Shown piece by piece: positions 8,872 through 18,297 of a stretch of DNA of 64,000 bases (within the stretch, counting starts at the first letter, position 1; every line of letters starts with the position of its first letter). This DNA is from Bacteroidia bacterium. Its GTDB lineage: Bacteria > Bacteroidota > Bacteroidia > Flavobacteriales > Flavobacteriaceae. The position numbers were made by a program, and so were the translations under genes. The notes beneath the pieces were generated by a model, which made no database searches, was not told the DNA's origin, and saw nothing but the letters and a program-made list of their open reading frames with translations. Location of the stretch: positions 1-64,000 of the forward strand of contig JAUIGC010000003.1 of assembly GCA_030429835.1 (NCBI GenBank). The letters are read 5' to 3'.

Positions 8872-9927
8872 CTAAGTCACTGTCCCCTGACAACTACTGC
8901 CGGCACCGGCAGTACAGCCATAACAGTGTTGGGAAATGATGATGTTTCTATCGTTAAGAATATCCTCATTATAGTCCTTAATGTGTTTGATCTTACTGGC
9001 GACCTTTAAATCCAACATTTGATTGAAATCGCAATCATATAGCCAACCGTCCCAACTCACGGAAATCGTATTGGTGCACATGACATTGGCCACCGCAGCG
9101 GGATTATAGGCTTCCACAAGGGCATACATATAGTCCTCATAGTTTTCCGAAGCGATTAAATAATCCAAAAATCGCGCAATGGGCAGGTTGGTAATCGCAA
9201 ATAAATTATGAAACTGTATACCAAAGTCCTCTTTTAATGCTTTTTTGAAGTCCTTTTCCATGGCGGCCTGGTCTCCGGGCAGGTAAGCCCCAGATGGGTT
9301 ATAAACCAAGTCTAAGCGCAAGTCACTATCTGGCATCCCATAGCCTCGTTCGTTTAATTCCTGTAAAGCTTTGATGGATTTATCAAAAACACCATCTCCC
9401 CTTTGTTTGTCCGTTTTTCCTCGTGTCCAATGTGGCATGGAAGAAATGACGTGTACGTTATGCTTTTTGAAAAAATCGGGCAAGTCATAATATTTCTTAT
9501 TGGCCCTAATAATCGTCAAGTTGGAACGCACGATAAAATCCTTGATTCCTGCTTTGGCAGCTTCTTCCACAAACCACCTAAAATCAGGGTTCATTTCTGG
9601 GGCACCACCTGTTAAATCCAACGTATGTGCCCCCGTGTTTTTAATGACCTCCAGGCATTGTTTCATGGTTTCCCGGGTCATTATTTCCTTTCGGTCCGGA
9701 CCTGCATCCACATGGCAATGCTCACAGACCTGGTTACACATATATCCTACATTGATCTGCAGTATTTCCAATTTCTTGGGGCGTAAAGGGAACTGACCAA
9801 TTTGAGCGATCTTATCCTTAAAATAGGGGAGTTCCCCATCGGCAAAAATACCTCCGTTCAGGATTTCCAATTGTTTGTTGGAAACCGCCAATTCATCTCC
9901 TTGCGCTTTTAACGACTTTGTTGCCAT
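8872..9927 (-). CDS. arsS: Arsenosugar biosynthesis radical SAM protein ArsS
   Basis: Radical SAM enzyme of 351 aa. The 4Fe-4S cluster cysteines C64, C68 and C71 form CNQVCEHC, followed by LDLTGGAPEMNP, which is typical of the ArsS (rSAM/Cys-rich, formerly rSAM_SeCys) family. The C-terminus carries the family's Cys tail, with C335, C338 and C346 in CYGCTAGAGSSC; some homologues use selenocysteine in this family, here all are cysteine codons. ArsS transfers the 5'-deoxyadenosyl group to dimethylated arsenic to make the arsenosugar precursor (established for the family). It is the last gene of a minus-strand cluster; no arsM-type methyltransferase is present in the window. Confidence 0.92.
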   Translation of the reverse strand: MATKSLKAQGDELAVSNKQLEILNGGIFADGELPYFKDKIAQIGQFPLRPKKLEILQINVGYMCNQVCEHCHVDAGPDRKEIMTRETMKQCLEVIKNTGAHTLDLTGGAPEMNPDFRWFVEEAAKAGIKDFIVRSNLTIIRANKKYYDLPDFFKKHNVHVISSMPHWTRGKTDKQRGDGVFDKSIKALQELNERGYGMPDSDLRLDLVYNPSGAYLPGDQAAMEKDFKKALKEDFGIQFHNLFAITNLPIARFLDYLIASENYEDYMYALVEAYNPAAVANVMCTNTISVSWDGWLYDCDFNQMLDLKVASKIKHIKDYNEDILNDRNIIISQHCYGCTAGAGSSCQGTVT

Positions 9928-9976
9928 AATTTCTGTATTTAATAATCAAACTCCTTTTTGGGATATATACGACCCT

Positions 9977-11185
9977 TTACATGGATAGTTTGTTGTATTT
10001 GTTCATCATTTGTACTCCGTGGACCAAAGTTGCGCCACTTTCAATAGCCGCTCCAACGTGCACGGCCTCCATCATTTCCTCCTTGGTAATTCCTTTTTGT
10101 AGTCCGTCCTTGGTGTAGGCGTCTATACAATAAGGGCATTTTACAACATGGGAAACGGCCAGTGCAATCAGGGATTTTTCCCTGGCACTCAAGGCCCCTT
10201 CCTCAAAAACCTTTCCATAGTAATCAAAGAACTTGGTGCCGAGTTCCTCACTCCACTCGGTAATCTTGCTAAATTTTCTAAGGTCCTTTGGGTCGTAATA
10301 AGAATCTGCCATTTTTTTCTGTGTTTTGGATTGTATATTCTGTTTTTTAAAATCGATATTGAAGGAAATAGGTATTCCTTGCCCCATTTTTTCTATTTCC
10401 GGAAGGATTTCCATATTATCCCATATTCCTGATGCTAGGGTGTCCGCATATTCCTCGGGCAAATGGTTTTGGAGCATATGCCGCTGGGCGGTCTCAAAAT
10501 CATATTCAAAGGATTTATGTGTAAAAGATAGATCACCGTCCTTCTCTTCCAAAACTACGTACCATACCCTAGGTGTGCCATCATTTGCCGGCATCCCTAT
10601 TACCCCCGGATTGATCCATAGTTTCTCCTTTATGTTTTGATGAAAGGGAAGACCACAATGTCCGGCAATCACTACATCGCTATAGGTAGCTTCAAAACAG
10701 GTTTCCTTACTTTCTTGGGCATTGGATTTAAATATGAATTCCGAAACGTTGCCATAATTACCGTGGACCACCGTTACTTTTTTACCCGCATATTCAAAGC
10801 TGATATTTTCAGGAATAGCGTCTATCCATGTTAGGGATTCTTGAGACAATTTCATTTTTGTATATGGGAACCACATCTTGGAGAAACTGTCACAACGTCC
10901 ACCGGCCTTAAAATCACATCCACAATCCTCACTGTCATTGGCCAACTGTAATTCAACATTGCCCGCAATACTTAAAGCGCCCCATTTTTTGAAAGTCTGA
11001 ATGGTTTCTTCGGGTTGGGCACAATATCCGGTAATGTCTCCCGTACAAATGCAATTATCCCCTTGTATGCCTTCCTCTTTTGCTATGGAAATTAATTTTT
11101 CTAAGGCCTGAAGATTACTATAAACGCCCCCAAAGAGAAGCATTTTGCCTTTTTTGTTTCCTACATGAACTATTTTGTCAGCCAT
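9977..11185 (-). CDS. Fusion: metallophosphoesterase-like domain + arsenosugar-associated peroxidase-like (AhpD-fold) domain
   Basis: Two-domain protein of 402 aa. Residues 1 to about 260 form a calcineurin-like phosphoesterase fold: CTGDITGYC, AGNVE, VVHGNYG, AGHCGLPF and a Cys-rich DCGCDFKAGGRCD insert. The usual first metal motif DxH is replaced (FGGVYSNL), so hydrolysis is uncertain. Residues 292-402 match the arsenosugar biosynthesis-associated peroxidase-like family (CMD/AhpD fold) with redox pair C350 and C353 in KCPYCIDAYT; the usual AhpD histidine after it is Tyr. An internal ATG at 10312 (MADSYYDPKD) sits where the stand-alone protein would start, behind an A-rich stretch. The start at 11185 overlaps the symporter gene by 16 bp; an upstream ATG at 11227 would overlap further. 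Confidence 0.85.
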   Translation of the reverse strand: MADKIVHVGNKKGKMLLFGGVYSNLQALEKLISIAKEEGIQGDNCICTGDITGYCAQPEETIQTFKKWGALSIAGNVELQLANDSEDCGCDFKAGGRCDSFSKMWFPYTKMKLSQESLTWIDAIPENISFEYAGKKVTVVHGNYGNVSEFIFKSNAQESKETCFEATYSDVVIAGHCGLPFHQNIKEKLWINPGVIGMPANDGTPRVWYVVLEEKDGDLSFTHKSFEYDFETAQRHMLQNHLPEEYADTLASGIWDNMEILPEIEKMGQGIPISFNIDFKKQNIQSKTQKKMADSYYDPKDLRKFSKITEWSEELGTKFFDYYGKVFEEGALSAREKSLIALAVSHVVKCPYCIDAYTKDGLQKGITKEEMMEAVHVGAAIESGATLVHGVQMMNKYNKLSM

Positions 11186-12510
11186 TTGGGTATAAAGTAT
11201 AATAGGGTACAACATAAAATTCCCCAAACATTAATCCAAAGTAAATCTGCATATTTACCGGTCGTAAATATGAATTGTTCGGGGAACCAATTAAGAACCA
11301 GGAAAAGACCAAATATCAGTCCACATAGAACGCTCAAGTGAAAACTGATTTTTGGAGCTTTCCCCTTCCAGAAAAGGAATATAGGGGTAAGCCCTATGAC
11401 CATGGTTCCGCTTATGGTCGTAGCCGATAGTATTTCGGCATCCATAAAAACAGGAATAGTGCCAATAATTGCAATCACGATCATGGACCATCTTCCTACG
11501 GAAAGGGTATTGCCTACATTTAAATCGATCGCAATCAACTTGGAGAACGATGAAAACGTGGAATCCAAGGTGGAGGCCGCAGAGGTAATCATAATGAAAT
11601 TGATAATCAACAAGGTTACTATCCCAAAGGCCTTGCCTACTTCCACCGCTGCCTGACCTACGATACCCTGGGATTGAGCATAAACACCAATGGTGCTGAA
11701 CAGTATAATACAAATAGCTCCCACCAGGCTGGCCCAGAGAAAACTTCTTAAGGTAATCATGGGTTGACTAATAAATCCTCTATCCGTTAAAACCGGATCG
11801 TGAAATGGATAACTGAAGGATTGTATCAAAGCGGCAAATAGTAGGTTTAAGCCCATCTCAAAAGACCAAACACCAGAATTAAAAGTCTCATTGACCGTGA
11901 AATCCGTTTTTGGACCATAAATGGTATATAGAATTACAATTAGCAAGATGGTAAATAAAGACATTTGTACGACATCCGTAAAAATGGAACTGCTCATCCC
12001 CCCTTTTATAACATAAGCCAAAGTCAATACTGTGAAAACAAGAATGCTCCAATAATATGTACTACTTCCCATATCCCCAAAATAAGAACCAATGACCATG
12101 GTATTGCTCCATACCTCGTTAAATAAACGAATGGCTATCAAAAGTGAGAAAACGAGGACAGCAGTCCTACCGAATTTCGTGGTTAAAAAATCATGAATGC
12201 TGTTATAGTGGCCGTATTTCCTCATCCTATATATGATAATGCCGGCAACGGCGAAGGAAAGGTAATATCCTGCATAGGCGACGCCTCCCACAATACCAAA
12301 TTCCAACCCTAAGTTAGCCGCATTGGTAATACTCTTGGCAAAAATCCATGAGATAACAAGGCTACCCATTAATACGAAGGTATTTGGGGATTTCATTTTT
12401 TGCACCGCCTTAAAAAACTGATTGGTATTTTTCGCAAAAGGTGCAAGTACAAATAGTATCAAGCTAGATACTACAATCATTCCCCATTGCCAAATAAGTA
12501 AATCAGTCAT
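11170..12510 (-). CDS. Sodium:solute symporter (SSS family)
   Basis: Inner-membrane protein of 446 aa with about twelve to thirteen hydrophobic helices and the SSS-type segments MSSSIFTDVVQM and SAASTLDSTFSSFSKL. Members import sugars, nucleosides, vitamins or other small solutes with Na+. It starts 6 bp after the SusD gene and overlaps the following fusion gene by 16 bp, so it is inside the same operon as SusCD and ArsS. This context suggests it carries the periplasmic substrate delivered by SusCD, possibly an organoarsenical or a sugar; that is inference. Confidence 0.9.
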   Translation of the reverse strand: MTDLLIWQWGMIVVSSLILFVLAPFAKNTNQFFKAVQKMKSPNTFVLMGSLVISWIFAKSITNAANLGLEFGIVGGVAYAGYYLSFAVAGIIIYRMRKYGHYNSIHDFLTTKFGRTAVLVFSLLIAIRLFNEVWSNTMVIGSYFGDMGSSTYYWSILVFTVLTLAYVIKGGMSSSIFTDVVQMSLFTILLIVILYTIYGPKTDFTVNETFNSGVWSFEMGLNLLFAALIQSFSYPFHDPVLTDRGFISQPMITLRSFLWASLVGAICIILFSTIGVYAQSQGIVGQAAVEVGKAFGIVTLLIINFIMITSAASTLDSTFSSFSKLIAIDLNVGNTLSVGRWSMIVIAIIGTIPVFMDAEILSATTISGTMVIGLTPIFLFWKGKAPKISFHLSVLCGLIFGLFLVLNWFPEQFIFTTGKYADLLWINVWGILCCTLLYFIPKWLTK

Positions 12511-12516
12511 TTTAAA

Positions 12517-13959
12517 CTATTCTTCGTCCCACCAAACCTTTATATTGATACTATTGCCATCCGTTTTGTTGGCGGCCATGGTGTAATTCACATTATTTAA
12601 TGCCTCTTCCTCACCAGGGTAGGGCATTCTAACCGGTATTAAATCATTGTTTAGGCTTGCCGATATTGTTTTCAATTGTGGAAAGCCTGTTCTTCTATAT
12701 TCTATCCAGCCTTCATACCCATTGATCATATTGGCGATCCATTTTTGGGTTATGATATTTTCCAAAGGATTTCCATTATTAAATGCACCTTCGGCCGATA
12801 GATAATTGGAAGGAAGGGCCACTTGCCAATACTCAAAAGCCTGCATCACACCTAAGTCGTATAGCTGTTGTGCATCGGCGGTAATCAAGCCTTTCTGAGC
12901 TGCTTCCGCAAGTAAAAAATGGGTTTCCATACTGGTCATGAAATTAGCGTCCAAAAGTCCCGTGTTTTCCCTGAAAATAGTTCCTGCCAAGGAATAATCG
13001 GCCAAGGAAACTATGGTCGAGGAGGCATCGATACCGTTTAAAAGCCCGTTATACTCATCTCCTGAACCACTATTGGCGTAAGGTCTAAAAAGTCTTGAGA
13101 TGCGCGAATCGTTAAGATTGGTCAAAATTTCGTCCATGGTTTCGGACATGACAAAGTTGTTGAAATCCCCGATACGAAGTCTTGCAAGCCTAAAATTATT
13201 GGGTTCTCCATCCGTGAAGTTAAAGATGGCGTTTTGGCTATTTTCCTTGATGTAGTTGTCCGCATCAAAAATAGTTTGAAGTTGGGATGATACGTCCAAT
13301 TTGGAGGAAACCCGCATGAGGTATTTGATTTTTAACGAATTGGCAAAACGTATCCATCCATCAAGGTCACCGTTAAACAAGATGTCTCCTTCAAGTGCAA
13401 TGGCACCATTGTAGGACTGAATGGCCTCTATACCCTTTTGAAGATTATCAAATATTCCCTCGGGGTCCATGTAGATGGATTCTTGGGAATCATAAACCGG
13501 GGTTACGGTACCATTTTCTCCTTTAAAAGCCTCAAAATAAGGAACGTCCCCAAATAAATCGGTAAGGGCCGAGGCCATATAGGCTTTCATGATTCTTGCT
13601 GGGCCCTCGTAGACTTTAAAAGAAGGATTTTCTAGGGACAAGTCGAGCATAATCTCGTTATCCCTTAGATTTTGATAAAAAATAGGCCATGGATTGCCTC
13701 CCAATTGCGGGGATTTCAGGTTATGCCTATCAAACAGGTTAAAATCCAAGGCAGTTGTATACTGTCCCAATAAATTTCCAGCAGTAAAACCTTCGTAGGA
13801 CATTTGCTCCCCATAGTCATAAATGACCTGCCTAAGTAAAAGGCTTGGTTGTATACTTACAGGTGCATTGGGATTGGTGTTGATATCCTCAAAATCTTGG
13901 GTACAACCTATCAGCGTCAATAAAAGAAATAAGCTATATATTTTGTTCATCGTTTTCAT
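12517..13959 (-). CDS. SusD/RagB-family outer-membrane lipoprotein
   Basis: Surface-exposed lipoprotein of 480 aa that forms the lid of a SusC transporter. The signal peptide ends in lipobox LIGC (TLLIGC-type, MNKIYSLFLLLTLIGC). The opening EDINTNPNAP is the SusD-like signature (SusD_RagB/SusD-like_2), and YEGWIEYRRTGFP near the C-terminus is also typical. It begins 2 bp after the SusC stop. Either M1 or M4 (13950) could start translation. The ligand is unknown; no polysaccharide lyase or glycoside hydrolase is nearby, which is unusual for SusD. Confidence 0.93.
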   Translation of the reverse strand: MKTMNKIYSLFLLLTLIGCTQDFEDINTNPNAPVSIQPSLLLRQVIYDYGEQMSYEGFTAGNLLGQYTTALDFNLFDRHNLKSPQLGGNPWPIFYQNLRDNEIMLDLSLENPSFKVYEGPARIMKAYMASALTDLFGDVPYFEAFKGENGTVTPVYDSQESIYMDPEGIFDNLQKGIEAIQSYNGAIALEGDILFNGDLDGWIRFANSLKIKYLMRVSSKLDVSSQLQTIFDADNYIKENSQNAIFNFTDGEPNNFRLARLRIGDFNNFVMSETMDEILTNLNDSRISRLFRPYANSGSGDEYNGLLNGIDASSTIVSLADYSLAGTIFRENTGLLDANFMTSMETHFLLAEAAQKGLITADAQQLYDLGVMQAFEYWQVALPSNYLSAEGAFNNGNPLENIITQKWIANMINGYEGWIEYRRTGFPQLKTISASLNNDLIPVRMPYPGEEEALNNVNYTMAANKTDGNSINIKVWWDEE

Positions 13960-13961
13960 TC

Positions 13962-16900
13962 TTAAAAATTAAACCCTGCCTTTATGCCAATGCTACGTGT
14001 AGTAGCGTAAGACATATCCTCTACACCACTAATAAAACCTTGACCTTGTACGGCAAGTTGTTCCGGGTCAAAATGTGGATTTTCAGTAAGGGCAAAAAGA
14101 TTTCTGCCAATCAATGAAAGATTTAATTGGGCATCTTGATTAAACACGGACAGGTCCTTAAAGGTGTATCCTATCGAAAACTGGCGTAATTTCAGAAAGG
14201 AAGCGTCATAAACATTGTTTTCCTCATGATTACGATCGTAAAACTGGCGATAGTAGCTCTCCGCCGACACTGCAACCGTATTTGGGGAGTATGCAGGGTT
14301 GTCCTCCGTTCCGGTGTTGACCACTCCAACAGGCACGATACCCGCTTCCGGGCGAAAAGATGTTTCCGCCAGTTGACCGCCTACGTTGCCCAACGCCCTT
14401 GTTCTAGAAACGATAATCCCACCTTGGCGCCAGTCCAGAAGAAAACCAAGGTTCCAGTTTTTATAATTGAATTGATTATTGAAACCCAACATAAAATCCG
14501 GATTGTAGTTCCCTAAATTTTGCAGATCGTTATTGGGGATGTACCTTCCTTCATCAGTAAGTATAAAGTCACCATTTTCATTCCTTAAATAGCCTGTGCC
14601 ATATAAATCACCAACACGTCCACCTTCTTCCACCTGAAGATATACCGTTTGGTTTTGACTATCGTAAATTCTTGAATATGCCAGTGTCAACCTGCCATCC
14701 TCCTGTGGTAAATCAACAACAGTAGCCCTGTTCGTACTAAAATTCAAGGTGCTGTTCCATTTAAAATTATCGGAGATTATAGGGGAAATCCCAGCTATAA
14801 CCTCTAACCCTTTGGAACGGACGCTTCCCGCATTGACGACCTGCTGCGTATAACCGGAAGATATCCCAATGGGAAGAGATATGATCTGGTCTTTGGTCAA
14901 GGCGTTATAGTAAGAAATATCAAAACGTAACTGATCTCCAAAAAAACGTACATCTGCACCAAATTCTAGGGATGAGGTACGCTCTGGCTGCAAATTGGGA
15001 TTGGCAATCGTATTCTGGTTGCTAAAGGTAGGTTGGCCATTGAAGGGTGTTCTGGACACAAAGGCTCCCGTAGTCTGATATGGGTTTGTATCGTTACCTA
15101 CCTGTGCCCAACTAGCACGTAGTTTTGCAAAAGAGATTACTTCCGGCAGTTGCACTACTTCAGAAAGAATGAAACTGGAAGATACGGATGGATAGAAGAA
15201 CGAGGTATTATCTACCGAAAATGGAGTGGCCAAGGCGCTGGACCAGTCATTTCTTCCCGTGACATCCAAAAAGAGGAAATCATTATAACCCAATTTCATC
15301 AAGCCATAAAAGCTATTGATGCGTTTGTTGGATTCAAACTCAAAAACCTCAACGGGAGATGCCGCGTTCGAAAGTCTAAAGATTCCCGGTTGTGCCAAGC
15401 TGGTGGTTTGAGACTGGGAGGTAAAGGCCTTCTGGTCCAATCGGTTTCCACCCAAACTTACATCCAAGCTCACATCGGTAAAACGATTGGTATAATTTAA
15501 AAGGAAATCTGTGTTTATTTCCCTAAAGAAAACATCATGTTCGGCATATCCCCCGTTCTGAAATCTATTAGAACTAAAGGCTCGTCTTAATTGTCGGAGT
15601 TCACTGGAATAGTCCATACCTGTTCGTATCGATGCCGACAAATGATCCGTAATATCATAGCTAGCGGAAACGTTTCCAAAAACCCGGTCCCTGTTAAAGG
15701 AATTTCGGTTTTCGTACATAATGAAAAAAGGATTGTCAAAATAGGTATAGTTAAAGGAATACTGCTGTACACCTTCCAGGCCTGGTTGCCAGTAATTTCG
15801 CAGGCTTTCCATATTAAGCGAACGGGGCCCCCAACCTACCAAGGAATAATTTACGTTTTCGGAACCATAGCCGTTGGATGGTCGGTTGGCGCTTTTAGAG
15901 TTGATATAGCTGATGGAAGAATTGATTTTTAATTTTTCAATCGGTCTAAAGCCCAAACGTGCGCTTATGGTTTGCCTGTCCAGATTTACACCTGGAATGA
16001 TGGATTCGCTTCTTAAATCCGTAAAGGAAAGGCGGTAGTTGCCTTTTTCAAAATTGGAGGCAACGGCAATATTGTTGATAAGCGTAGTTCCCGTCCTGTA
16101 AAAATCCTTTAGGTTATCCGGATGTGAAACAAAGGGGGTAGGGGTAATGGGTAGACCACTATAGAGTGCGGTATCCCCCCCACGTACTACGGTTCCATCG
16201 GCTAAAGTTACAGGGCTATCAAATTGGGGAATAAGGTTTCCTACGTCCAAACGAGGCCCCCAACTATAGGAAATAAGATCATTGGTACCGCCTCCAAGAC
16301 CATCTACAAAAGCAAACTGTCCTGCATTACCCTGTCCGTATTCATTTTGGAAGTCGGGCAATTGAAAAGCCGTATCTACAAAAAAGCTTGTGTTGTAGCT
16401 AATCCCAAGGCCCGTAGTGTTTCTGCCATTTTTGGTTTCAATGACAATGACCCCGTTGGAAGCCCGGGTACCATATAAAGCGGCAGCACTTGGACCTTTA
16501 AGTACGGAAACCTCGGCAATATCATCAGGATTAACTTCCATGGCACCATTTCCAAAATCAATTTCCTGGAAGCCGGCAGCGGCCTCGTTGGTAAAATTAA
16601 AAACCGAATTATTGTTAATGGGCACTCCATCGACTATGAAGAGCGGGTTGTTATTGGAAAAGGAAGCTTCGCCCCTAATGGTTATCTTTGAGGTGGATCC
16701 TACTCCAGTGGGCCCTTGATTAATGGTAACACCGGCCAATTTTCCCGAAAGGTTGTCCAGAAAATTCACTGATTTGACTTCGGTTACACCCTGTGCATCC
16801 AAACTTTGGACCACATAGCCCAATTCTTTTGTTTCCCTTTTAAGTCCCAAGGCTGTTAGGACTACTTCGTCAAGTTGCTCAGAAGATTCCAATAAGGTAA

Positions 16901-17165
16901 TTTCTATATAGATCAGACCATTAATGGGCACTTTCTGCGTTTGATAACCTATTGCAGAAAATTCCAAAGTACCCGTTTTATCGGGAGTATTTATAGAAAA
17001 TTTTCCTTCTTCATCTGTTGTGGCTCCTTTGTTAGTCCCGGTTAAAAGAACATTGACGTAAGGAATTCCGCTTCCGGCGGCATCCGTTACAGTTCCCGAA
17101 ACGATATTTTGGGAAAAGACCATTGTAGTCATGAGCATAAGCATGACCAACGTAATATATTTCAT
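13962..17165 (-). CDS. SusC/RagA-family TonB-linked outer-membrane transporter
   Basis: Outer-membrane active importer of 1067 aa powered by TonB. It has a signal peptide (to about residue 18, VFSQ), a carboxypeptidase-D regulatory-like domain (VSGTVTDAAGSGIPYVNV to about residue 85), a plug with PLFIVDGVPI and the SusC hallmark GPSAAALYGTRASNGVIVIETKNG split across residues 230-255, and a long barrel ending in phenylalanine (KAGFNF). It pairs with the SusD gene 2 bp downstream. It lies in a cluster with ArsS rather than carbohydrate enzymes, so its substrate may not be a plain glycan. Confidence 0.95.
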   Translation of the reverse strand: MKYITLVMLMLMTTMVFSQNIVSGTVTDAAGSGIPYVNVLLTGTNKGATTDEEGKFSINTPDKTGTLEFSAIGYQTQKVPINGLIYIEITLLESSEQLDEVVLTALGLKRETKELGYVVQSLDAQGVTEVKSVNFLDNLSGKLAGVTINQGPTGVGSTSKITIRGEASFSNNNPLFIVDGVPINNNSVFNFTNEAAAGFQEIDFGNGAMEVNPDDIAEVSVLKGPSAAALYGTRASNGVIVIETKNGRNTTGLGISYNTSFFVDTAFQLPDFQNEYGQGNAGQFAFVDGLGGGTNDLISYSWGPRLDVGNLIPQFDSPVTLADGTVVRGGDTALYSGLPITPTPFVSHPDNLKDFYRTGTTLINNIAVASNFEKGNYRLSFTDLRSESIIPGVNLDRQTISARLGFRPIEKLKINSSISYINSKSANRPSNGYGSENVNYSLVGWGPRSLNMESLRNYWQPGLEGVQQYSFNYTYFDNPFFIMYENRNSFNRDRVFGNVSASYDITDHLSASIRTGMDYSSELRQLRRAFSSNRFQNGGYAEHDVFFREINTDFLLNYTNRFTDVSLDVSLGGNRLDQKAFTSQSQTTSLAQPGIFRLSNAASPVEVFEFESNKRINSFYGLMKLGYNDFLFLDVTGRNDWSSALATPFSVDNTSFFYPSVSSSFILSEVVQLPEVISFAKLRASWAQVGNDTNPYQTTGAFVSRTPFNGQPTFSNQNTIANPNLQPERTSSLEFGADVRFFGDQLRFDISYYNALTKDQIISLPIGISSGYTQQVVNAGSVRSKGLEVIAGISPIISDNFKWNSTLNFSTNRATVVDLPQEDGRLTLAYSRIYDSQNQTVYLQVEEGGRVGDLYGTGYLRNENGDFILTDEGRYIPNNDLQNLGNYNPDFMLGFNNQFNYKNWNLGFLLDWRQGGIIVSRTRALGNVGGQLAETSFRPEAGIVPVGVVNTGTEDNPAYSPNTVAVSAESYYRQFYDRNHEENNVYDASFLKLRQFSIGYTFKDLSVFNQDAQLNLSLIGRNLFALTENPHFDPEQLAVQGQGFISGVEDMSYATTRSIGIKAGFNF

Positions 17166-17227
17166 GTAATAAGGATAGTGTTAGATTCAAAGTTGATACT
17201 TGGATTGTAATAATCCGTGATTCTTCA

Positions 17228-17911
17228 TCAAATTCTAACTAACACGGGAGAACCCTTATTGAAAGGGCGTTGTAGGCTTATAGAAGCATATAAATGCTCA
17301 ACTTGTATAATTGAGCTATGTACTGAATAAAGGCAACTGGCCAACAACAACCTTAGAGAAGTTGAAAGCGTTTTGATATAGTTGGATAAACACTGAATAT
17401 CCCTCAGGGTATCAATATCATTAAAAATGGGCAATTGGAAGATAGAAAAGCTATTCTTCCCAAAATGTTCAACTATGGACCGATAGAGGCTGGACTTTTG
17501 CCATGGAAGATTGACCATGGCATTACGGTCAAAATCTGTCCGATGTATCCCCATCAAATAAAAACCACCGTCCAAAGAAGGGCCAATCACCGTTTTTCCT
17601 TGGATAAGCGCTTCCGCGGCCGCTTTAATATGAGAGGATTTTAAGTGGGGAGTATCGTTTCCTATGGAGATAACCTTTTCAAAACCGGCATCAAATATAC
17701 TTTGTACGGCATTGGTAAAGCGTTCTCCAAAAGTGTCTCCTTTTTGATGCTTCTCGGTGAGGTGAAAATAGGTGAGGTTAGTTTTTTCGACTTCCTTGAG
17801 CGTTCTATCCGTTAAGGAATCGAATAATAATTCGCCATTGGTTAATGGTTTATTCCTAAGTTCCTCTTTGGAGGTATTCGCAAATATTAATACAGCGGTA
17901 TTTTGCATCAA
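17228..17911 (-). CDS. GT-A glycosyltransferase-like DUF2064 protein (rSAM/selenodomain-associated transferase 1 type)
   Basis: Protein of 227 aa resembling the TIGR04282/DUF2064 group of GT-A fold transferases: GDTFGERFTNAV, then the nucleotide-sugar/metal segment SIGNDTPHL and IGPSLDGGFYLMGI. This family was named for its co-occurrence with the radical SAM protein now called ArsS, and here it heads the same minus-strand cluster, 62 bp before SusC. A role in handling the sugar part of arsenosugars is plausible but unproven. The start may be M1 or M2. The last 60 residues are poorly conserved to my eye. Confidence 0.8.
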   Translation of the reverse strand: MMQNTAVLIFANTSKEELRNKPLTNGELLFDSLTDRTLKEVEKTNLTYFHLTEKHQKGDTFGERFTNAVQSIFDAGFEKVISIGNDTPHLKSSHIKAAAEALIQGKTVIGPSLDGGFYLMGIHRTDFDRNAMVNLPWQKSSLYRSIVEHFGKNSFSIFQLPIFNDIDTLRDIQCLSNYIKTLSTSLRLLLASCLYSVHSSIIQVEHLYASISLQRPFNKGSPVLVRI

Positions 17912-18034
17912 AATTCAGGTAAACATTCCTAATTCTACTTAAACATACGATAAAAAACAGCAATGGTTTTAGTATTGGTACATTTTATCGGTTACTGACA
18001 AAGGAAAAAACCATAACTAAGTCAAAATGGCATA

Positions 18035-18056
18035 AAACAGACCGTTAAGTCTGTCA
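18035..18056. promoter_or_regulatory. TetR-type palindrome without an adjacent TetR gene
   Basis: Left half AAACAGACC, spacer GTTA, right half AGTCTGTCA. The inner arms ACAGAC and GTCTGT are perfect. Spacing and frame match the operator at 6567-6588, and the same sequence with two spacer-adjacent changes recurs at 28582-28603. No T-run follows. Confidence 0.5.
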
Positions 18057-18254
18057 ACAAAAAGGTATGTCCCTCTTTTGAACGCCACTGTTCTTTCTAA
18101 TACGGATGACAGTCGATGAAATGCACATTTTCTTACATTTTTTCAATCCTTTTTCTTAAAACCGACCCAATAGTCTAAAAAAGAACTTAAAAAATCATGA
18201 AATTTTAAAAAATTTTTAGCAATGGAATAGCTTCAAGTGGCACGGGTATTGACC

Positions 18255-18262
18255 TAATTTTG
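18255..18262 (+). promoter_or_regulatory. -7 promoter box of htrA
   Basis: TAATTTTG fits TAnnTTTG and ends 35 bp before the htrA ATG. No convincing TTTG at the -33 position. Confidence 0.45.
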
Positions 18263-18297
18263 AAGTAAAGAAAAAAATAATTTTAAACTAGAATAAA

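Larger units (their letters stand above)
17912..18297. other. Intergenic region with palindrome and htrA promoter
   Basis: Divergent gap of 386 bp between the DUF2064 gene and htrA. It holds the palindrome at 18035-18056 and a -7 box at 18255-18262. The rest is A/T-rich; I see no credible gene or RNA. Confidence 0.6.
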
